Part shown: positions 7,737-15,150 of the stretch, piece after piece
Layout of the letters: every line of letters begins with the position of its first letter
How positions within the stretch are numbered: position 1 is the first letter of the stretch
Source of the DNA: CF-113 sp035716135
GTDB taxonomy: Bacteria; Chloroflexota; Ktedonobacteria; Ktedonobacterales; Ktedonobacteraceae
Reading direction: 5' to 3'
NCBI GenBank assembly: GCA_035716135.1
Contig: DASTKD010000034.1
Span: 1-20,590 of the forward strand
DNA: 20,590 bases
The notes under the pieces: generated by a model
What the model saw: the letters and a program-made list of their open reading frames with translations, nothing else
Told to the model about the DNA's origin: nothing
Databases searched by the model: none
Made by a program: the position numbers and the translations under genes

Positions 7737-8396
7737 CTAAGCGCCAGCCGCCTTTTTTCTGCCCTGTAACAGCATTGCGCCCAGCCACAGGTACCACAAC
7801 GGGTTGACGATAAAGCCGCTCAATCCTCCGACTCCTGCGATCACGGGACTTTTCGCGTCGAGGATAATCAAACGGGCCAGGTACAGCACGACCAGCAATA
7901 GCGCCAGCAGGTAGGTCAGGTAACTCATCGGGCGTGAGAATGAAGCGCTGCGCCCGATCAGCCAGGCGAAGCCGAAGAAGCTCAGCCCCGCGACGCCGAA
8001 GGTCAATAGCCCGCGCGGGTCGATGGAACTGGGCAGGCTGGCAATCGCCTGCGCGAAATTCGGCGCAGGCGGATGAATGGCGTTTGCCAGGTCATACCCT
8101 CCATGAATTGCCGCGCCGAGCGCGCCCACCACGCCCAGTATCCATGCCCACGAAGCAAGGTTGGTCTCGACCTGCCTGACGCGGCTATATAAGCCGCTCA
8201 GGGCAACAGTGGCGAGCAATCCGCCGAGCATCAGGCACAGGGCGGTCAATACGTCAATTTTCAGCACGACAAACGAGATTGAGTACAGGAAGCCAACAAT
8301 TCCCGCCAGCACGGCACATACAGCGGCGAAACGCTCGACGCCGGAAGCCTGTTGCTGGCCTGTCGTGGTCGGACTTATGGTAGATTGCGTTGACAT
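7737..8396 (-). CDS. Six-helix integral membrane protein of unknown function
   Basis: This 219-residue protein has six predicted hydrophobic segments at about 24-46, 49-70, 81-103, 128-147, 156-178 and 186-210. The first 20 residues are polar and rich in S, T and Q; the tail RKKAAGA is basic and probably cytoplasmic. No catalytic or transport motif is recognised. It resembles small uncharacterised membrane proteins common in soil bacteria. AGGAGG sits six bases before the ATG. It follows the SnoaL-like gene by 14 bases, so the two are likely one operon. I cannot assign a function. Confidence 0.8.
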   Translation of the reverse strand: MSTQSTISPTTTGQQQASGVERFAAVCAVLAGIVGFLYSISFVVLKIDVLTALCLMLGGLLATVALSGLYSRVRQVETNLASWAWILGVVGALGAAIHGGYDLANAIHPPAPNFAQAIASLPSSIDPRGLLTFGVAGLSFFGFAWLIGRSASFSRPMSYLTYLLALLLVVLYLARLIILDAKSPVIAGVGGLSGFIVNPLWYLWLGAMLLQGRKKAAGA

Positions 8397-8410
8397 ACAA
8401 AGCCTCCTAT

Positions 8411-8833
8411 TTATTGTCCTGGCGCGGGGATCACGCCGAGTTGTTGCATCATGCCCAGCAGGTCCTGGTTGCCCCAGTGTTCCATGATTCTGCCATTCTC
8501 GAAGCGCAGGATGTCGATAGCGGTGATGGTGACACGCTTACCGGTGGGAGGAATGCCCATCAATGGGCCTTTGTGCGTGCCGCGCCCGGTGAAGCGGGTT
8601 ACAACTTTGTCTCCCTCGGTGATCTCGTCCTCGATCGTGAGGCGCAAATCGGGGAACGCACCCCGGTACATGCTCACGAGTTGCCTCACTCCATCCAGCC
8701 CCGGCAAAGGATTGCTCGGATCATGATCCACAAAGTTCGGCGCAAATAATTCATCGATCAGTTCAATTTTCCCGGCATTAAAGACCTCTTCGTACCAGCG
8801 GCTGGCAACGGTCGTGTTGGTTTCTACTTGCAT
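8411..8833 (-). CDS. SnoaL-like / ester cyclase family protein
   Basis: At 140 residues it has the usual size of a single cone-like alpha+beta barrel of the NTF2 superfamily. Typical SnoaL features are FVDHDPSNPLPGLDGVRQL (about 33-51), YRGAFPDLRLTIEDEI (about 56-71), and an RFTGRGTHKGPLMGIPPTGK stretch (about 80-99), followed by IDILRFENGRIMEHWGNQD. Some members close polyketide rings, but most, like this one with no polyketide genes nearby, have no known substrate. AAGGAG is eight bases before the ATG. It is first in a two-gene unit with the membrane protein and divergent from the SRPBCC gene across the nested inverted repeat. Confidence 0.88.
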   Translation of the reverse strand: MQVETNTTVASRWYEEVFNAGKIELIDELFAPNFVDHDPSNPLPGLDGVRQLVSMYRGAFPDLRLTIEDEITEGDKVVTRFTGRGTHKGPLMGIPPTGKRVTITAIDILRFENGRIMEHWGNQDLLGMMQQLGVIPAPGQ

Positions 8834-8903
8834 CAGATGTTCTCCTTTGTATCTGCTACGTATGTGAAGATGCCTGCCCGGTCAGAGCTACATAGCATCC
8901 CGT

Positions 8904-9185
8904 TTACAAAAGTAACTATACCGGAGGATGGGAAGAAAGCAGATAGCATCGACGTATCATGCTGGTATCATCCTGACTGGACGTTTGCGGCTCCTGTCCC
9001 TCATGATTATTGCCAATCAAAGTTAATCATATTCTGTCATCCTGAGCGCAGCGAAGGATCTGGCTGGTCGGAGATGAGATCCTTCGCTGCGCTCAGGATG
9101 ACAGAATGAGGCGAAGGATGACACCAGCATGATACGTCGATGCTATCTGCTTTCTTCCCATCCTCCGGTATAGTTATTCTTGTAA
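8904..9185. repeat. Nested inverted-repeat element, 282 bases, 71-base ends
   Basis: The gap between the SnoaL-like and SRPBCC genes is filled by this element. Arms 8904-8974 and 9115-9185 are reverse complements over 71 bases with three mismatches (8912/9177, 8910/9179, 8967/9122); the core 8914-8966 with 9123-9175 is perfect over 53 bases. Between the arms lie about 56 bases of unique sequence and a second perfect inverted repeat (9031-9107). It has no coding capacity for a transposase. It resembles a non-autonomous MITE-like element or a very long cruciform. No target-site duplication is obvious. The flanks 8834-8903 and 9186-9233 should hold the divergent promoters, but I see no clear boxes. 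Confidence 0.9.
9031..9107. repeat. REP-like inverted pair inside the nested element
   Basis: Arms 9031-9061 and 9077-9107 are perfect 31-base reverse complements with a 15-base loop, the same loop length as the copy at 7652-7720. Each arm contains TCCTGAGCGCAGCGAAGGAT. It is placed off-centre within the larger inverted repeat. Confidence 0.92.
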
Positions 9186-9233
9186 TCTTGTGATGGTATT
9201 CATAAAGAGTGTTCGAAAGAGAGGTAATTTCTA

Positions 9234-9761
9234 ATGGCAGCTACGAACGATTATCATTTTATTACGGTGTGGCGGGTAGAAAGCACTATTGACGAGGTTT
9301 CCACTATCCTGAGCGATGCCGCCGATCTTGTGCGCTGGTGGCCCTCGGTTTACCTGGAGGTAAAGGTGCTGGAGCCGGGCGACGAGCGCGGGTTAGGCAA
9401 AGTGGTCAGTCTCTATACGAAAGGCTGGCTACCCTATACCTTGCGCTGGAGTTTTCGCGTCACCGAGATACGCAGTGATGGGTTCACTTTAGTTGCATCG
9501 GGTGATTTTGAGGGGCGCGGCATCTGGACGTTCGAGCAGGATGGCGCGTGGGTCAATAGCACCTATGACTGGAAGATCAAGGCGGAGAAGCCGCTTTTGC
9601 GCTACTTCTCATTCATTATGAAGCCGCTTTTTTCGGCCAATCATCGCTGGGCAATGGCGAAAGGCGAAGAAAGTCTGAAGCTCGAGATTGCCCGTCGTCA
9701 TGCTGCCAGCGCCGAGGAGCTTGCTCGCATTCCAGCGCCTCCACAGCCTACTTTTAAGTAG
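9234..9761 (+). CDS. SRPBCC (START/Bet v1-like) family protein
   Basis: This is a soluble 175-residue protein. The start HFITVWRVESTIDEVSTIL, then DAADLVRWWPSVYLEVKVLEPG, is the usual opening strand, helix pair and second strand of the SRPBCC hydrophobic-ligand fold. Later beta strands (about 55-115) and a long C-terminal helix (about 120-160) complete it. The tail after about 160 is proline-rich. Family members bind lipids, polyketides or other hydrophobic ligands; no ligand can be named. AGAGG precedes the ATG by about ten bases. It ends 11 bases from the stop of the convergent acetyl-CoA synthetase gene, leaving no room for a separate terminator. Confidence 0.85.
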   Translation: MAATNDYHFITVWRVESTIDEVSTILSDAADLVRWWPSVYLEVKVLEPGDERGLGKVVSLYTKGWLPYTLRWSFRVTEIRSDGFTLVASGDFEGRGIWTFEQDGAWVNSTYDWKIKAEKPLLRYFSFIMKPLFSANHRWAMAKGEESLKLEIARRHAASAEELARIPAPPQPTFK

Positions 9762-9772
9762 CGAGCAGGGGT

Positions 9773-11716
9773 TCAATCTTCAAGCGTACTGAGGTCGCCG
9801 ACCGGCGCACCGGTTTCCCTGGCGCGCAGGACGCGCCGCATGATTTTGCCAGAGCGCGTCTTAGGAAGATGCTGCACAAACTCGAGTTCGTCCGGGACGG
9901 CCAGCGCGCCCATAGTTGCTCGCACCTGCTGGCGCAACTCCTGAGCAAGGCTCTCCGAAGCCTCGAAGCCTTGCTTGAGGATGACGAAGGCTTTGATGCG
10001 CTCTCCTCTGGCCTCATCTGGTTTGCCGATAGCCGCCGCCTCTGCTACGGCTGGATGGCTCACCAGGCTTGACTCGATCTCCATCGAGCCGAGCCGATGC
10101 CCGCTGACCTTGATGACATCATCTACGCGCCCCTGTACACGGAAGTAGCCATCGCTGTCTCGAAATGCAGCGTCACCCGCGAAATATAGGCCAGGTATGG
10201 TCTCCCAGTAGGTACGATACCTGGCCGGGTCTGCATGGATTGCGCGCATCTGAGCGGGCCAGGGATGGCGAATAATGAGGAAACCACCGTGTCCCTTTTC
10301 TACAGCCAGACCTTGCCTGTCAACTATATCGGCCTCGATGGTAGGAAAAGGACGCGCGATGCTGCCAGGTTTAAGGGGTATGATAATGGTGGGAGCGACG
10401 AGAATCATGCCGGTTTCGGTCTGCCACCACGTATCCATGATGGGAAGGCGGTCGCGTCCGATAGCATGGCGGTACCACATCCACACTTCGGGATTGATCG
10501 GTTCGCCCACTGAACCGAGCAAACGCAAACTGGAAAGATTATGGCGACCTGGCCACTCCTCGCCAAAGCGCATCAGGCCGCGAATGGCGGTTGGGGAGGT
10601 ATACAGGATCGTCACACCGTATTTCTCGACGATGCTCCACCAGCGTGCCGGAGTTGGGTACGTAGGTGTACCCTCGAACAGGACACTGGTGGTGCCGTGC
10701 AGAAGCGGACCATAGACTACATAGCTATGGGCTGTGACCCAGCCAACATCGGCGGTACACCAGAAGACATCTTGCGCTTTCACGTCGAAAACGAACTTCG
10801 TGGTAGCGTACAGGCCCACCGCATAGCCGCCGTGGGCGTGAACGACGCCCTTAGGTTTGCCCGTGCTTCCACTGGTATAGAGGATATAGAGCGGGTCCTC
10901 GCTCTCCATCGGTTCGCAAGGGACAATCGCGTCTTGAGAAATATCTGCCAGCAGTTCATCCCAGGAAATATCACGCCCGGATTGCATGGGTACGTCGTTT
11001 CCCAGGTGGTGAGCGACGATCACCCTTTCGATGCAATGCGTTCCTTGCAAGGCTTCATCCGCCAGTCGCTTGAGTTCGATGTGTTTGCCACCCCGGAAAC
11101 TGCCGTCGGCGGTAATCAGAACTTTTGCCCCGGCATCCATAATACGGTCGCGCAGCGCGCCGGGAGCGAAACCTCCGAATATGACCGTGTGGATTGCTCC
11201 CAGGCGAGCGGTTGCCAGCATTGCTACGATGGCTTCGGGAATGGCTGGCAGGTAGATAGCCACGCGGTCGCCTTTCTTCACGCCCAGGTTGCGCAGCCCT
11301 TGCGCCAGCCGGTTCGTCATGCGGTAGAGGTCTTCGTAGGTCAGCATGCGGGTTGAGCCATTATCGCCTTCCCAGAAGAAGGCGATGCGCGTGCGGGTGG
11401 CGGTGCGCATGTGCCTGTCCAGGCAGTTGTACACAATGTTGAACTTGCCACCCGCAAACCACTGGAAAGACGGCTTCGTAGTCCAGGCAAAGGTGGTATG
11501 CCAGGGTTCAAACCAGTGGAGTTCGCTGGCGAGGTCGTTCCAGAACTCAAAGCGATGCGCCAGCGACCAGCGATAGAACTCCTCGTAGTCCTCAAAGCCT
11601 TTAGACCGCATGTAGGCCATAATATTCGCCGCGCTTACAAGCTCAAGGGGTGGGACAAAAAGGCGCTCTTCCGTCAATACGGCGTCGGTATGCTCAAAAT
11701 TGAGATTGTCGCTCAT
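9773..11716 (-). CDS. acsA: Acetyl-CoA synthetase (AMP-forming)
   Basis: This 647-residue cytoplasmic enzyme, close to the usual 650, converts acetate, ATP and CoA to acetyl-CoA through acetyl-AMP. Motifs in order are the phosphate loop TSGSTGKPKG (281-290), DTWWQTETG (428-436) with the tryptophan that limits the acyl pocket to acetate, DVIKVSGHRLGSMEIES in the C-terminal domain, and PKTRSGKIMRR (618-628), whose lysine 624 matches the residue inactivated by acetylation in the Salmonella enzyme. The ATG at 11716 directly follows the TAG of the CoA-binding gene with only a weak AAAGAAA ribosome site, so translation is probably coupled. It is the last gene of the three-gene operon. The WWQTETG motif favours acetate, but propionate cannot be excluded. 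Confidence 0.96.
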   Translation of the reverse strand: MSDNLNFEHTDAVLTEERLFVPPLELVSAANIMAYMRSKGFEDYEEFYRWSLAHRFEFWNDLASELHWFEPWHTTFAWTTKPSFQWFAGGKFNIVYNCLDRHMRTATRTRIAFFWEGDNGSTRMLTYEDLYRMTNRLAQGLRNLGVKKGDRVAIYLPAIPEAIVAMLATARLGAIHTVIFGGFAPGALRDRIMDAGAKVLITADGSFRGGKHIELKRLADEALQGTHCIERVIVAHHLGNDVPMQSGRDISWDELLADISQDAIVPCEPMESEDPLYILYTSGSTGKPKGVVHAHGGYAVGLYATTKFVFDVKAQDVFWCTADVGWVTAHSYVVYGPLLHGTTSVLFEGTPTYPTPARWWSIVEKYGVTILYTSPTAIRGLMRFGEEWPGRHNLSSLRLLGSVGEPINPEVWMWYRHAIGRDRLPIMDTWWQTETGMILVAPTIIIPLKPGSIARPFPTIEADIVDRQGLAVEKGHGGFLIIRHPWPAQMRAIHADPARYRTYWETIPGLYFAGDAAFRDSDGYFRVQGRVDDVIKVSGHRLGSMEIESSLVSHPAVAEAAAIGKPDEARGERIKAFVILKQGFEASESLAQELRQQVRATMGALAVPDELEFVQHLPKTRSGKIMRRVLRARETGAPVGDLSTLED

Positions 11717-12205
11717 CTACAATTTCTTTGCCAGGATCACCCCTGTATTCAGTCCTACGGTATGCAATCCGCCGAAAAAGCGCGCGTGTTCGATTTTCAT
11801 GCAGCGGTTCTGGACGGCGGTTAAATCGGCGGCCTCCGCATGTCCGGTGGCTTCATCGTTGCGAATACCCAGTTGCAGCCACAGGACTTTAGCTCCAATG
11901 GCGATGGCTTCGTCAGCGATGGGTGGCACATCCTCCGCGCGCCGGAACACATCCACGATTTCGATCTGTTCGCCAGCCTCCTTTGCTTCCGTCAGCGTAG
12001 CATAGACGCGCCTGCCCAGAATAGTCTGTCCGGCGTAGCGCGGATTGATGGGGATAATATGGTAGCCCTCGGCCTGCAAGTAGATAGCGACAAAGTGGCT
12101 GGGGCGATAGGAGTCAGCCGATACGCCAACGATGGCAACATGGCGGTACTGCTGTAAGATTTTCAGGCGCTCGTACATATCCGGGGTGGTTTTGATGGTG
12201 GTCAT
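11717..12205 (-). CDS. CoA-binding domain protein (CoA_binding_2 family)
   Basis: This is a 162-residue single-domain Rossmann-fold protein. RHVAIVGVSADSYRPSHFVA (21-40) is the nucleotide-binding loop, YHIIPINPRYAGQTILGRRVY (48-68) and IEIVDVFRRAEDVPPIADEA (81-100) are standard family segments, and the conserved VQNRCMKIEHARF lies at about 131-143. The ATG at 12205 has AAGGA seven bases upstream; a longer frame to 12268 would overlap the sulfhydrylase gene and has no ribosome site. It sits 4 bases after the sulfhydrylase stop and directly abuts the acetyl-CoA synthetase start. The usual role of such proteins is unproven; here a link with CoA or acetyl-CoA handling is inferred from context. 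Confidence 0.9.
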   Translation of the reverse strand: MTTIKTTPDMYERLKILQQYRHVAIVGVSADSYRPSHFVAIYLQAEGYHIIPINPRYAGQTILGRRVYATLTEAKEAGEQIEIVDVFRRAEDVPPIADEAIAIGAKVLWLQLGIRNDEATGHAEAADLTAVQNRCMKIEHARFFGGLHTVGLNTGVILAKKL

Positions 12206-12209
12206 ATGA

Positions 12210-13514
12210 TTATCCTTCTCTACCCGCTGCCCGCAGGGCCTGATCAAGGTCCCACAGGATGTCCTCAATATCCTCGATGCCGATGGACAGGCGGATCAGG
12301 TCGGGAGTGACGCCTCCCGCCAGTTGGTCTTCTTCGGAAAGCTGCTGGTGTGTCGTGCTGGCGGGATGAATAATCAGGCTGCGCGCATCCCCCACGTTGG
12401 CAAGGTGAGAAAAGAGGCGCACGCTGTTAATGACTTTTTTGCCAGCTTCATAACCCCCTTTGACACCGAAGGTGAAGATGGAGCCTGCTCCACGAGGGAG
12501 ATAACGTTTCGTCAGTTCGTATGAGGGATCGCCCGGCAAAGCGGGATAGTGTACCCAACTGACGGCAGGATGTTCTTGCAAGAAGCGGGCAACTTGCAGC
12601 GCGTTCTGGCAATGCTGCTTCATGCGTAGTGAAAGTGTTTCCAGTCCCTGCAAGAGCAGAAAGGAGTTGAACGGGCTAATGCAGCCGCCAGTATCGCGCA
12701 CCGTCTCGACGCGCGCCTTCATCGCAAAGGCAAAGTCGCCAAATGTCTCGTAAAATCGCACGCCGTGATAGCCTGGCGAAGGATCAACGATATGTGGGAA
12801 ATTGCTGTTGTCCCAGGGGAACTTGCCCGACTCGACCAGCACGCCCGCGATAGAGTTACCATGGCCGCCGATAAACTTGGTGGCTGAATGCACGATAAGG
12901 TCGGCTCCATGCTCGAATGGGCGGCAGAGATAAGGAGTAGCGAAGGTATTATCTATCACCAATGGCACACCGGCCTCATGGGCGATGTCCGCTACGGCGC
13001 GCATATCCAGCACGTCGCCGCGCGGGTTGCCGATGGTCTCGCCATAGAGGGCGCGTGTGCGCGGGGTGAGCGCGCGGCGATAATTTTCGGGATCGGTACT
13101 ATCCACGAAGATGGTGTTGATGCCCCATGTGCGCAGCGTCAGGTCGAACTGGGTATGCGTGCCTCCATAGAGGCTGCTCGACGAGATCAGATCGTCGCCC
13201 GGACGCAGCAGCGTCATCATGGTTGCCATCTGCGCCGCCATGCCCGACGCGGTAGCTACCGCGCCCGTTCCGCCTTCCAGCGCGGCGATGCGCTCTTCAA
13301 AGGCGGCTGTCGTGGGATTCATAATACGGGTATAGATATGGCCGAAACGTTGCAGGGCAAATAGATGAGCGGCATGATCGGTATCGTCGAAGACAAAAGA
13401 GGTGGTCTGGTAAATCGGTACTGCTCGCGCTCCTGTAGTGGGGTCGGGTCGTTGTCCCGCGTGGATCGAGAGCGTGTCGAACCCAAAGATGTGATCGCTG
13501 TCAATTTCTGGCAT
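12210..13514 (-). CDS. metY: O-acetylhomoserine sulfhydrylase (MetY-type)
   Basis: This 434-residue PLP enzyme of the Cys/Met metabolism family has the length of O-acetylhomoserine sulfhydrylases rather than the shorter cystathionine gamma-synthases. It makes homocysteine and acetate from O-acetylhomoserine and sulfide. HSATKFIGGHG (209-219) carries the PLP lysine K213; VIDNTFATPY (186-195) carries D188, which contacts the pyridine nitrogen; YTRIMNPTTAAFE (61-73) and ATASGMAAQ (87-95) are family hallmarks. GAGGAG lies 11 bases before the ATG, rather long, but no better start is seen. It heads the operon with the CoA-binding protein and acetyl-CoA synthetase. Divergent from the sigma factor gene. 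The sulfur donor could also be another thiol. Confidence 0.95.
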   Translation of the reverse strand: MPEIDSDHIFGFDTLSIHAGQRPDPTTGARAVPIYQTTSFVFDDTDHAAHLFALQRFGHIYTRIMNPTTAAFEERIAALEGGTGAVATASGMAAQMATMMTLLRPGDDLISSSSLYGGTHTQFDLTLRTWGINTIFVDSTDPENYRRALTPRTRALYGETIGNPRGDVLDMRAVADIAHEAGVPLVIDNTFATPYLCRPFEHGADLIVHSATKFIGGHGNSIAGVLVESGKFPWDNSNFPHIVDPSPGYHGVRFYETFGDFAFAMKARVETVRDTGGCISPFNSFLLLQGLETLSLRMKQHCQNALQVARFLQEHPAVSWVHYPALPGDPSYELTKRYLPRGAGSIFTFGVKGGYEAGKKVINSVRLFSHLANVGDARSLIIHPASTTHQQLSEEDQLAGGVTPDLIRLSIGIEDIEDILWDLDQALRAAGREG

Positions 13515-13607
13515 AGCGTATGTTGCTCCTCTGCTGAACTGGCTGCCTTTCCTTACTTCATATCATAACATCACACAGACCAGTTTTCTTTCATTGGAGA
13601 CGCAATT

Positions 13608-13636
13608 TGTCATCCTGAGCGCAGCGAAGGATGACA
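13608..13636. repeat. Single-arm REP-like repeat (perfect 9-base hairpin)
   Basis: TGTCATCCT (13608-13616) and AGGATGACA (13628-13636) pair perfectly around the 11-base loop GAGCGCAGCGA. It is one arm of the repeat family, with its partner arm missing. Fragmentary inverted repeats flank it: 13563-13571 with 13683-13691, and 13585-13593 with 13640-13648 (9 bases each). It lies in the divergent gap between metY and the sigma factor gene. Confidence 0.85.
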
Positions 13637-13697
13637 GGGTGAAAGAAAGGATGAGGTCTAGCTTTCTCAGCAGAAGCGAGCTATGTTATGACTTATG

Positions 13698-13723
13698 GGA
13701 ATAAAATCACCGGAGTGTCAGTC
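13698..13723 (+). promoter_or_regulatory. Possible ECF-type promoter upstream of the sigma gene
   Basis: GGAATA (13698-13703) resembles the GGAAC-type -35 of ECF promoters, and GTC (13721-13723) lies 17 bases further on as a possible -10. CTCTA/TAGAG (13726-13738 region) is a small inverted repeat just before the ribosome site. Many ECF sigma genes activate themselves, but the match is short and the call is weak. Confidence 0.25.
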
Positions 13724-13749
13724 TTCTCTACTATAGAGGGGGAACGCGG

Positions 13750-14277
13750 TTGCGAAACCATAACAAAATCAGGTGTTTTGAGCAAAGCGTCTTGCCGCAC
13801 CTGAATGCTGCCTACAATCTAGCACGCTGGCTCACGCGGAATGATCTGGATGCGGAAGACGTGGTGCAGGAAAGTTATTTGCGCGCCTTTAAATTTTTTG
13901 AGGGCTTTCGTGGTACTGACAGTCGCCCCTGGCTGCTGGCTATTGTCCGAAACACATACTATACTATGATGCAACAACACCGCGTCTCCGAACTCGAAAC
14001 GCCATTTGACGAAGAATTGCATAGCCCTGAGCTAGATAATTGTGATCCAGAAGCCATGCTGCTGCAAAGCATCTCTACGCGGATGCTGCACGATGCTATG
14101 GAGGAGTTGCCACTCGAATATCGTGAAGTGTTTGTCTTGCGAGAACTGGAGGGGTTATCATACAAGGAGATTGCTACTATTGCTGCTATTCCATTAGGAA
14201 CAGTCATGTCGCGCCTGGCGCGCGCGCGTAAGCGGCTGCAATCCTCTCTATCCCAACACATGAGCAAGGAGTCGTAA
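13750..14277 (+). CDS. ECF-family RNA polymerase sigma factor
   Basis: This 175-residue sigma factor has only regions 2 and 4. Region 2 (about 12-75) includes DLDAEDVVQESYLRAFKFF and RPWLLAIVRNTYYTMMQQH; region 4 (about 115-165) includes LPLEYREVFVLRELEGLSYK and the DNA-binding helix EIATIAAIPLGTVMSRLARA. The start is TTG at 13750: the frame is closed by TAA at 13702, no ATG or GTG lies between, and GGGGG is about seven bases upstream. The next in-frame ATG is far inside region 2. It is followed after one base by its anti-sigma gene. It should direct polymerase to a small regulon in response to a membrane or envelope signal; the signal is unknown. Confidence 0.93.
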   Translation: MRNHNKIRCFEQSVLPHLNAAYNLARWLTRNDLDAEDVVQESYLRAFKFFEGFRGTDSRPWLLAIVRNTYYTMMQQHRVSELETPFDEELHSPELDNCDPEAMLLQSISTRMLHDAMEELPLEYREVFVLRELEGLSYKEIATIAAIPLGTVMSRLARARKRLQSSLSQHMSKES

Positions 14278-14278
14278 G

Positions 14279-15043
14279 GTGAATTGTCACGAGGTACACA
14301 ATCTGATTGACGGGTATATTGATGATGAACTGGACCTGGTCAGCAACCTGGATATTGAACAGCACTTGCAGACCTGTCCGGCGTGTGAGCGCCTCTATCA
14401 CAATCGCCAGGCTTTGCGAACGCTCGTGCATACCAGCCCTCTTTCTTACAAAGCTCCAGCACATCTGCGGAAGCATGTTCGATCATCTTTACTCAAGGCA
14501 AGCCAGCCCAGGCCCCCTTTGCGCAAAACCGCTTTCGTTTTGCTGGGCGTAGCCGCCGTACTACTCATCGGTCTGATTACCACATGGAGCATCCTCAAGA
14601 ACGTCTCGGCCCCTTCTGTGGATGAGTCATTGACACAAGCGGTACTCGCCAGCCATATCCGCTCCCTGATGGTCAACCACCTGGTCGATGTGCGCTCGAC
14701 CGATCAGCACACCGTCAAGCCGTGGTTTGATGGCAAGCTGGATTATTCACCGGTGGTGGTGGACCTGACCCAGCAGGGCTATCCGCTGGTTGGAGGACGT
14801 CTCGATTATCTGGATAATCGACCGGTCGCGGCGCTGGTCTATCAACACGAAACCCATGTGATCAATCTTTTTACCTGGCCCGCCGCCTCGACATCTGCTG
14901 ATAGCCAGGTGACAACTGTGACACGCCAGGGCTACCACATCATGACCTGGACCCAGGCAGGTATGGTCTACTGGGCTGTTTCTGACATTGAAGAGGATAA
15001 GTTGCAGACCTTTGTGCAACTGTTAAGGCAACAAATTTCCTAA
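14279..15043 (+). CDS. Membrane anti-sigma factor with zinc-binding ZAS domain
   Basis: At 254 residues it begins with a zinc-binding anti-sigma domain: C3 and the H29-x3-C33-x2-C36 set in EQHLQTCPAC. One transmembrane helix follows at about 83-106 (AFVLLGVAAVLLIGLITTW region), and the remaining 145 residues should lie outside the membrane as a sensor. That outer part contains HTVKPWFDGKLDYSPVVVDL and GYHIMTWTQAGMVYWAVSD, common in anti-sigma factors of this kind. The start is GTG at 14279, one base after the sigma stop, with AAGGAG seven bases ahead, which supports co-expression in fixed ratio. It should hold the sigma factor inactive until a signal arrives. Transmembrane anti-sigma factors of this class are well known; the ligand here is not. 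Confidence 0.93.
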   Translation: MNCHEVHNLIDGYIDDELDLVSNLDIEQHLQTCPACERLYHNRQALRTLVHTSPLSYKAPAHLRKHVRSSLLKASQPRPPLRKTAFVLLGVAAVLLIGLITTWSILKNVSAPSVDESLTQAVLASHIRSLMVNHLVDVRSTDQHTVKPWFDGKLDYSPVVVDLTQQGYPLVGGRLDYLDNRPVAALVYQHETHVINLFTWPAASTSADSQVTTVTRQGYHIMTWTQAGMVYWAVSDIEEDKLQTFVQLLRQQIS

Positions 15044-15068
15044 TGAATTTTGACGACCAAAGTGGGAA

Positions 15069-15136
15069 TGTCATCCTGAGCGCAGCGAAGGATCTCTCCC
15101 GTCATGCAGAGATCCTTCGCTGCGCTCAGGATGACA
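15069..15136. repeat. REP-like inverted pair between convergent genes
   Basis: Arms 15069-15097 and 15108-15136 are perfect 29-base reverse complements with a 10-base loop. It occupies most of the 107-base gap between the convergent anti-sigma and ThuA-like genes. A transcript from either strand would fold into a long hairpin, so it may end transcription both ways, although no T tract follows on either side. Confidence 0.9.
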
Positions 15137-15150
15137 GATTCTAAAACCCC

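Noticed and set aside
8828..9109. Small plus-strand open frame in the nested repeat
   Set aside because: It is made largely of inverted-repeat sequence and its translation has no protein-like features.
8904..9185. Insertion sequence
   Set aside because: The inverted ends enclose only about 140 bases, with no transposase and no obvious target duplication, so I call it a repeat element only.
10541..11356. Plus-strand open frame of 271 codons
   Set aside because: It is antisense to the acetyl-CoA synthetase gene, which has all family motifs; it has no domain of its own.
12206..12268. Upstream extension of the CoA-binding protein
   Set aside because: It overlaps the sulfhydrylase gene; the ATG at 12205 has AAGGA at good spacing.
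7652..15136. CRISPR array
   Set aside because: The repeats are dispersed over kilobases, are inverted pairs, and have no regular spacers or cas genes.
15069..15136. Classical intrinsic terminator
   Set aside because: The stem is strong but no run of T follows it on either strand.
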